This document shows positions 60,809-64,000 of a stretch of DNA of 64,000 bases, piece by piece; position 1 is the stretch's first letter, and every line of letters starts with the position of its first letter. The position numbers were made by a program, and so were the translations under genes. The notes below the pieces were generated by a model. The model did not search any database. It had not been told where the DNA came from and was given only the letters and a program-made list of their open reading frames with translations. The stretch comes from Streptomyces sp. AP-93 (GTDB taxonomy: Bacteria > Actinomycetota > Actinomycetes > Streptomycetales > Streptomycetaceae), in the NCBI RefSeq assembly GCF_022808175.1, contig NZ_JALGBX010000015.1, positions 1-64,000 of the forward strand, in the 5' to 3' direction.

Positions 60809-62158
60809 ATGACCGCTGTCCCGCAGGAGCGCCGCATCGTCACCGCGATCCCCGGCCCCAAGTCGCAGGAGCTGCAGGCCCGCCGTCTGTCGACGGTGGC
60901 CGGCGGCGTGGGCTCCGTGCTCCCCGTCTTCACGGCCCGCGCGGGCGGCGGCATCATCGAGGACGTCGACGGCAACCGCATGATCGACTTCGGTTCCGGC
61001 ATCGCCGTGACCTCGGTCGGCGCCTCCGCCGAGGCCGTCGTGCGCCGCGCCGCCGCGCAGCTCGCCGACTTCACCCACACCTGTTTCATGGTGACCCCCT
61101 ACGAGGGCTACGTGGAGGTCTGCGAGGCCCTCGCCGAGCTCACCCCGGGTGACCACGCCAAGAAGTCGGCGCTGTTCAACTCCGGCGCCGAGGCCGTCGA
61201 GAACGCCGTCAAGATCGCCCGTTCGTACACCAAGCGCCAGGCCGTCGTCGTCTTCGACCACGGCTACCACGGCCGTACGAACCTCACGATGGCGCTGACC
61301 TCGAAGAACATGCCGTACAAGCAGGGCTTCGGCCCGTTCGCCCCCGAGGTCTACCGCGTCCCGGTCGCCTACGGCTACCGCTGGCCGACCGGCGCCGAGA
61401 ACTGCGGCCCCGAGGCCGCCGCCCAGGCGATCGACAACATCGTCAAGCAGATCGGCGCCGAGAACGTCGCCGCGATCATCATCGAGCCGGTCCTCGGCGA
61501 GGGCGGCTTCATCGAGCCGGCCAAGGGCTTCCTCCCGGCGATCGTGAAGTTCGCCAACGACAACGGCATCGTCTTCGTCGCCGACGAGATCCAGTCCGGC
61601 TTCTGCCGCACCGGCCAGTGGTTCGCGTGCGAGGACGAGGGCATCGTCCCCGACCTCATCACGACCGCCAAGGGCATCGCGGGCGGCCTGCCCCTCGCCG
61701 CCGTGACCGGCCGCGCCGAGATGATGGACTCCGTGCACGGCGGCGGCCTGGGCGGCACCTACGGCGGCAACCCGGTGGCCTGCGCCGGTGCGCTCGGCTC
61801 CATCGAGACCATGAAGGAGCTCGACCTCAACGCCGCGGCGAAGAAGATCGAGTCGATCATGAAGGCCCGCCTGACGGCGATCCAGGAGAAGTACGACATC
61901 GTCGGCGACATCCGCGGCCGCGGCGCCATGATCGCGATCGAGCTCGTCAAGACCGACACTCCTGAGAACGTCGCGTCCAAGACCCCGAACCCGGAGGCGG
62001 CCGGCGCGCTCGCCAAGGCCTGCCACGCCGAGGGCGTGCTCGTCCTCACCTGCGGCACCTACGGCAACGTGCTCCGCTTCCTGCCGCCGCTCGTCATCGG
62101 CGAGGACCTGCTGAACGAGGGCCTGGACGTCATCGAGGCCGCGTTCGCGGCCCTCTGA
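60809..62158 (+). CDS. gabT: 4-aminobutyrate aminotransferase
   Basis: A class III PLP aminotransferase that converts GABA to succinic semialdehyde. The product is 449 residues. SGAEAVENAVKIAR binds the cofactor phosphate, DE at 259-260 holds the pyridine nitrogen and Lys288 (TTAKGIAGG) forms the Schiff base. AGGAG lies 8 bp before ATG 60809. The 0.28-kb divergent gap to the membrane ATPase must hold its promoter; TAGCCT near 60755 is a possible -10. Substrate choice between GABA and related omega-amino acids is inferred from similarity. Confidence 0.93.
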   Translation: MTAVPQERRIVTAIPGPKSQELQARRLSTVAGGVGSVLPVFTARAGGGIIEDVDGNRMIDFGSGIAVTSVGASAEAVVRRAAAQLADFTHTCFMVTPYEGYVEVCEALAELTPGDHAKKSALFNSGAEAVENAVKIARSYTKRQAVVVFDHGYHGRTNLTMALTSKNMPYKQGFGPFAPEVYRVPVAYGYRWPTGAENCGPEAAAQAIDNIVKQIGAENVAAIIIEPVLGEGGFIEPAKGFLPAIVKFANDNGIVFVADEIQSGFCRTGQWFACEDEGIVPDLITTAKGIAGGLPLAAVTGRAEMMDSVHGGGLGGTYGGNPVACAGALGSIETMKELDLNAAAKKIESIMKARLTAIQEKYDIVGDIRGRGAMIAIELVKTDTPENVASKTPNPEAAGALAKACHAEGVLVLTCGTYGNVLRFLPPLVIGEDLLNEGLDVIEAAFAAL

Positions 62159-62256
62159 TCGAACGTCTGACACAGGCGGTAGAACGCGGGGCCGTGATCT
62201 TCGATCACCACGCGATCACTACCGCGGGTAACGGTCGGGCACTGTGAAGAAGGTGT

Positions 62257-62298
62257 GGGGGGCCGATGGCGGGAGCGTTTTCCCGCTGTCGGTCCCCC
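62257..62298. terminator. hairpin after gabT
   Basis: 62257-62274 pairs with 62281-62298 over about 15 of 18 positions, with a 6-nt loop, followed by TT. It sits 25 bp before the PAP2 start, so it might instead be part of that gene's leader. Confidence 0.55.
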
Positions 62299-62323
62299 TT
62301 CCGCTGCCGTACGGTTTCTGCAG

Positions 62324-63172
62324 ATGAGTGAGACACCCCGCTCCCGGGAATCCGGAAGCGACACCAGTACCGGGCTTCCCCAGCGCCGCACTGGGCATGC
62401 GTTCGCGCACACTCCTCACCGATCGGACAGCCGTACGCCCCAAACCCCCCGGGGCGCCCGGCAACCCGGTCCGGGCGGCCGCCCCGGAACCACCCCCCCT
62501 GTTCCGGGGCGGCCGGCCACTCTCCTCTCCGCGATCCCGGCGGCCTACGCGGTCTGCGTACTCTGCGTCGCGCTCTTCGCCCTGACCACCTGGCAGGTCC
62601 TCGTGTCCGGGCCCCTGCTGGTCCCGGACGCCGGCCTCAGCCGGGCGCTCGTGCGCACCGTCCCCGACGCGGTCACCCAGCGCCTCTCCGACTTCGGCAA
62701 CGTCCCGGTCGCGGTCCCCGTCCTGCTCCTCGCGGTGCTCTACGCCGCCCGGCGCGGCGATCGCCGGGGCGCGGCCGCCGCGGCGCTGGCCATGGCCCTG
62801 GTACCGGCCCTGGTCGTCCCGCTGAAGGAGTGGACCGGCCGGCCGGGCCCGCTGGAGCCCTGGGCCTCCGGCTACTACCCCTCGGGCCACACGGCCACCG
62901 CGTACGTGGCGTACGTGGGCGCCGCCCTGCTCGTGCGCCCGTACACCCGGGGCCGCTGGCCCCTGTTCCTCGCGGCCGCCCTCACCGCCCTGACGGCGGC
63001 GGGGCTGATCCTGCGCGGCTACCACTGGCCCCTGGACGTCCTGGCCAGCCTCCTGATGTGCACGCCGCTGCTGCTCGGGGTGCGCGCCGCCCGTACGGCG
63101 GCGGGGCCGGGGCGCGTGCGCCCCGGCCCCGCCGTGTCCGATTGCGACGGCGCCGGTCAGGCGCCGAAGTAG
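62324..63172 (+). CDS. PAP2-family phosphatase, integral membrane
   Basis: A 282-residue protein. About 60 polar, Pro-rich residues are followed by several membrane helices. PAP2 motifs: KEWTGRP (first motif, with Gly where Arg is usual in the final RP pair), YYPSGHTAT and RGYHWPLD. Family members dephosphorylate lipids such as undecaprenyl pyrophosphate or phosphatidate. ATG 62324 has no clear ribosome site. The last 16 bp overlap the 3' end of the chitinase remnant on the other strand. Confidence 0.85.
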   Translation: MSETPRSRESGSDTSTGLPQRRTGHAFAHTPHRSDSRTPQTPRGARQPGPGGRPGTTPPVPGRPATLLSAIPAAYAVCVLCVALFALTTWQVLVSGPLLVPDAGLSRALVRTVPDAVTQRLSDFGNVPVAVPVLLLAVLYAARRGDRRGAAAAALAMALVPALVVPLKEWTGRPGPLEPWASGYYPSGHTATAYVAYVGAALLVRPYTRGRWPLFLAAALTALTAAGLILRGYHWPLDVLASLLMCTPLLLGVRAARTAAGPGRVRPGPAVSDCDGAGQAPK

Positions 63173-63465
63173 GCGTCGAAGTTCTTCGAGAACTCCCAGC
63201 TGCCGAAGCGGTCCCAGTTGATCGACCAGGTCATCAGGCCGCGCAGGGCGGGCCAGGTGCCGTGCGTCTGGTACGGCCCACAGTTCGTCTTCTTCGTCAG
63301 GCAGTCCAGCGCCTTGGTGACCTCCGCCGGGGAGGTGTGGCCGTTGCCCGCGTTGGTCGTGGCCGGCAGGCCGATGGCGACCTGGTCCGCGCGCAGCGGC
63401 GGGAAGACGCGGGCGGTGTTGCCGGCCACCGGGAAGCCGGTGAGCAGCATGTCCGTCATGGGATG
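63157..63465 (-). pseudogene. 3' remnant of a family-18 chitinase
   Basis: Only about the last 100 residues of a GH18 chitinase remain: MTDMLLTGFPVAGN, then QVAIGLPATT, ALDCLTKKTNCG and GLMTWSINWDR with the substrate-binding Trp of the last barrel strand. The catalytic DxxDxDxE strand and export signal are missing. Upstream, homology stops near 63465 and an integrase gene begins 105 bp later, so the gene was probably cut by insertion of a mobile element. The residues encoded before MTDM do not look like chitinase. Confidence 0.8.
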
Positions 63466-63569
63466 AAGTCCGGGCCGCACTTGGCCTTCAGGGACTTCGG
63501 GGCCGAGATCAGGTTGACGATCACCAGGTGGTGTGTACACGTTGGTAGTTCAAGGGGAGGGGCACACGC
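63466..63569. other. probable attachment-site junction of an integrated element
   Basis: This gap separates the chitinase remnant from the integrase start. The left part (63466-63530) is GC-rich with codon-like bias on the minus strand. From about 63530 the sequence becomes more mixed and holds GTGTACAC and a ribosome site for the integrase. One end of an attL/attR site should lie here; the core cannot be fixed without the other end. Confidence 0.5.
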
Positions 63570-64000
63570 ATGGCGAAACCGCTGGTAGACCTACTCGTCC
63601 GCAAGTCCCAGGTCGTTCGCGAGGGCGAGCTAGCCCTGACGCTGAGGGCCCAAGAAGACCGTGGCCGACGCTGGGCCCAAGAACACGGCTATGAAGTTCG
63701 GGAAGTCTGGAAAGAGAACCTGAGCGCTTGGTCTGACATCGAGCGACCCAAGCAGGATGCGGCCATGTCTGCTGTTATTGCAGGGGAAGTCTCGGCGCTG
63801 TGGTGCTTCGCTCTCGACCGATTCAGTCGCAAGGGTGCCGAGTCCGTCATCCCGCTACTGGGTAAAGCCCGCGTGATCTTCGACTACGAACAGCTGGACT
63901 CGTCGAACGAGCGGGACCGGCAATGGATTCTCCAGCGTTCCGAGGATGCACGCGCATATTCGCAACGCCTCTCCCATAACGTCCGGGCCACAAAAGCACG
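63570..64000 (+). CDS. large serine recombinase (phage-type integrase), 5' part
   Basis: Open from ATG 63570 to the window edge (143 codons, incomplete). The N-terminal resolvase domain is clear: LVRKS with Ser13 as the likely nucleophile, an ENLSAW loop, FALDRFSRK with Asp83, Arg84 and Arg87, and a later QRSEDARAYSQRLS helix linking to the DNA-binding part. AAGGGGAGGGG precedes the start. Codon third positions are far less GC-rich than in the host genes, fitting phage or mobile-element origin. Large serine integrases insert at a specific host site, here apparently the chitinase gene. Confidence 0.9.
   Translation, partial: MAKPLVDLLVRKSQVVREGELALTLRAQEDRGRRWAQEHGYEVREVWKENLSAWSDIERPKQDAAMSAVIAGEVSALWCFALDRFSRKGAESVIPLLGKARVIFDYEQLDSSNERDRQWILQRSEDARAYSQRLSHNVRATKA

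Noticed and set aside
63466..63540. Complete small gene beginning GTG 63540 and ending with the chitinase tail
   Set aside because: The first 27 residues do not resemble a chitinase start, no ribosome site precedes the GTG, and the catalytic part is missing, so it is treated as a remnant.

Overview
The window is chromosomal DNA of a Streptomyces or very close relative. The sequence is uniformly GC-rich and codons end almost always in G or C. Many starts are GTG (one TTG) behind GGAGG-type ribosome sites. Gene order is that of the conserved streptomycete core (rnj-dapA, dapB, pnp-rpsO, a type VII secretion locus with a bldB-like gene, ribF, truB-rbfA-infB-ylxR-nusA-rimP, proS, ispG-rseP-dxr). 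Genus and function calls rest on recognising protein families by eye; no database search was run.

Layout. 1-340: what looks like the leader of an rRNA operon reading leftward out of the window. 0.5-9.9 kb (mostly minus strand): RNase J, dapA, two small plus-strand membrane-protein genes, a TPR-like membrane protein, dapB, an M16 peptidase, pnp and rpsO. Lysine/diaminopimelate synthesis therefore sits next to the RNA-decay genes. 10.1-27 kb: a complete actinobacterial type VII (ESX-like) secretion locus: eccD, eccC (one chain with three ATPase modules), a bldB-like DUF397 gene, two WXG100 genes with their own promoter, mycosin mycP, eccB, eccE, an eccE companion, a 1.7-kb apparently non-coding spacer with 30-bp tandem repeats, and a Pro/Ala-rich MinD-like ATPase resembling mycobacterial EspI. 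27.1-39.8 kb: ribF, a 1365-residue protease-like/P-loop fusion protein, then the translation block truB, rbfA, DUF503, infB, ylxR, nusA, rimP. 40-43 kb (plus strand): a lipoprotein, a ferritin-like protein, an aminoglycoside-kinase-fold protein lacking catalytic residues, and an SPFH protein. 43-54 kb (minus): proS, two acetyltransferases, ispG-rseP-dxr (MEP isoprenoid pathway plus site-2 protease), an unknown 439-residue protein and a long acyl-CoA dehydrogenase. 54-62 kb: an aldehyde dehydrogenase, a PucR-type regulator, a membrane-anchored ATPase and a gabT-type aminotransferase, together a likely 4-aminobutyrate module. 62.3-64 kb: a PAP2 phosphatase, the 3' remnant of a family-18 chitinase, and the start of a large serine integrase running off the right edge, so an integrated phage or element begins there.

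Most points of interest lie between the genes or in unusual proteins: (i) the 28-32 kb protein, with a trypsin-like domain carrying Cys in place of the nucleophilic Ser, a P-loop with Arg in place of Lys, and an internal Gly/Pro minisatellite; (ii) the spacer with 30-bp repeats inside the secretion locus; (iii) a family of long intergenic inverted repeats seen at several places; (iv) the chitinase/integrase junction; (v) leader hairpins at dapA, rnj and pnp.
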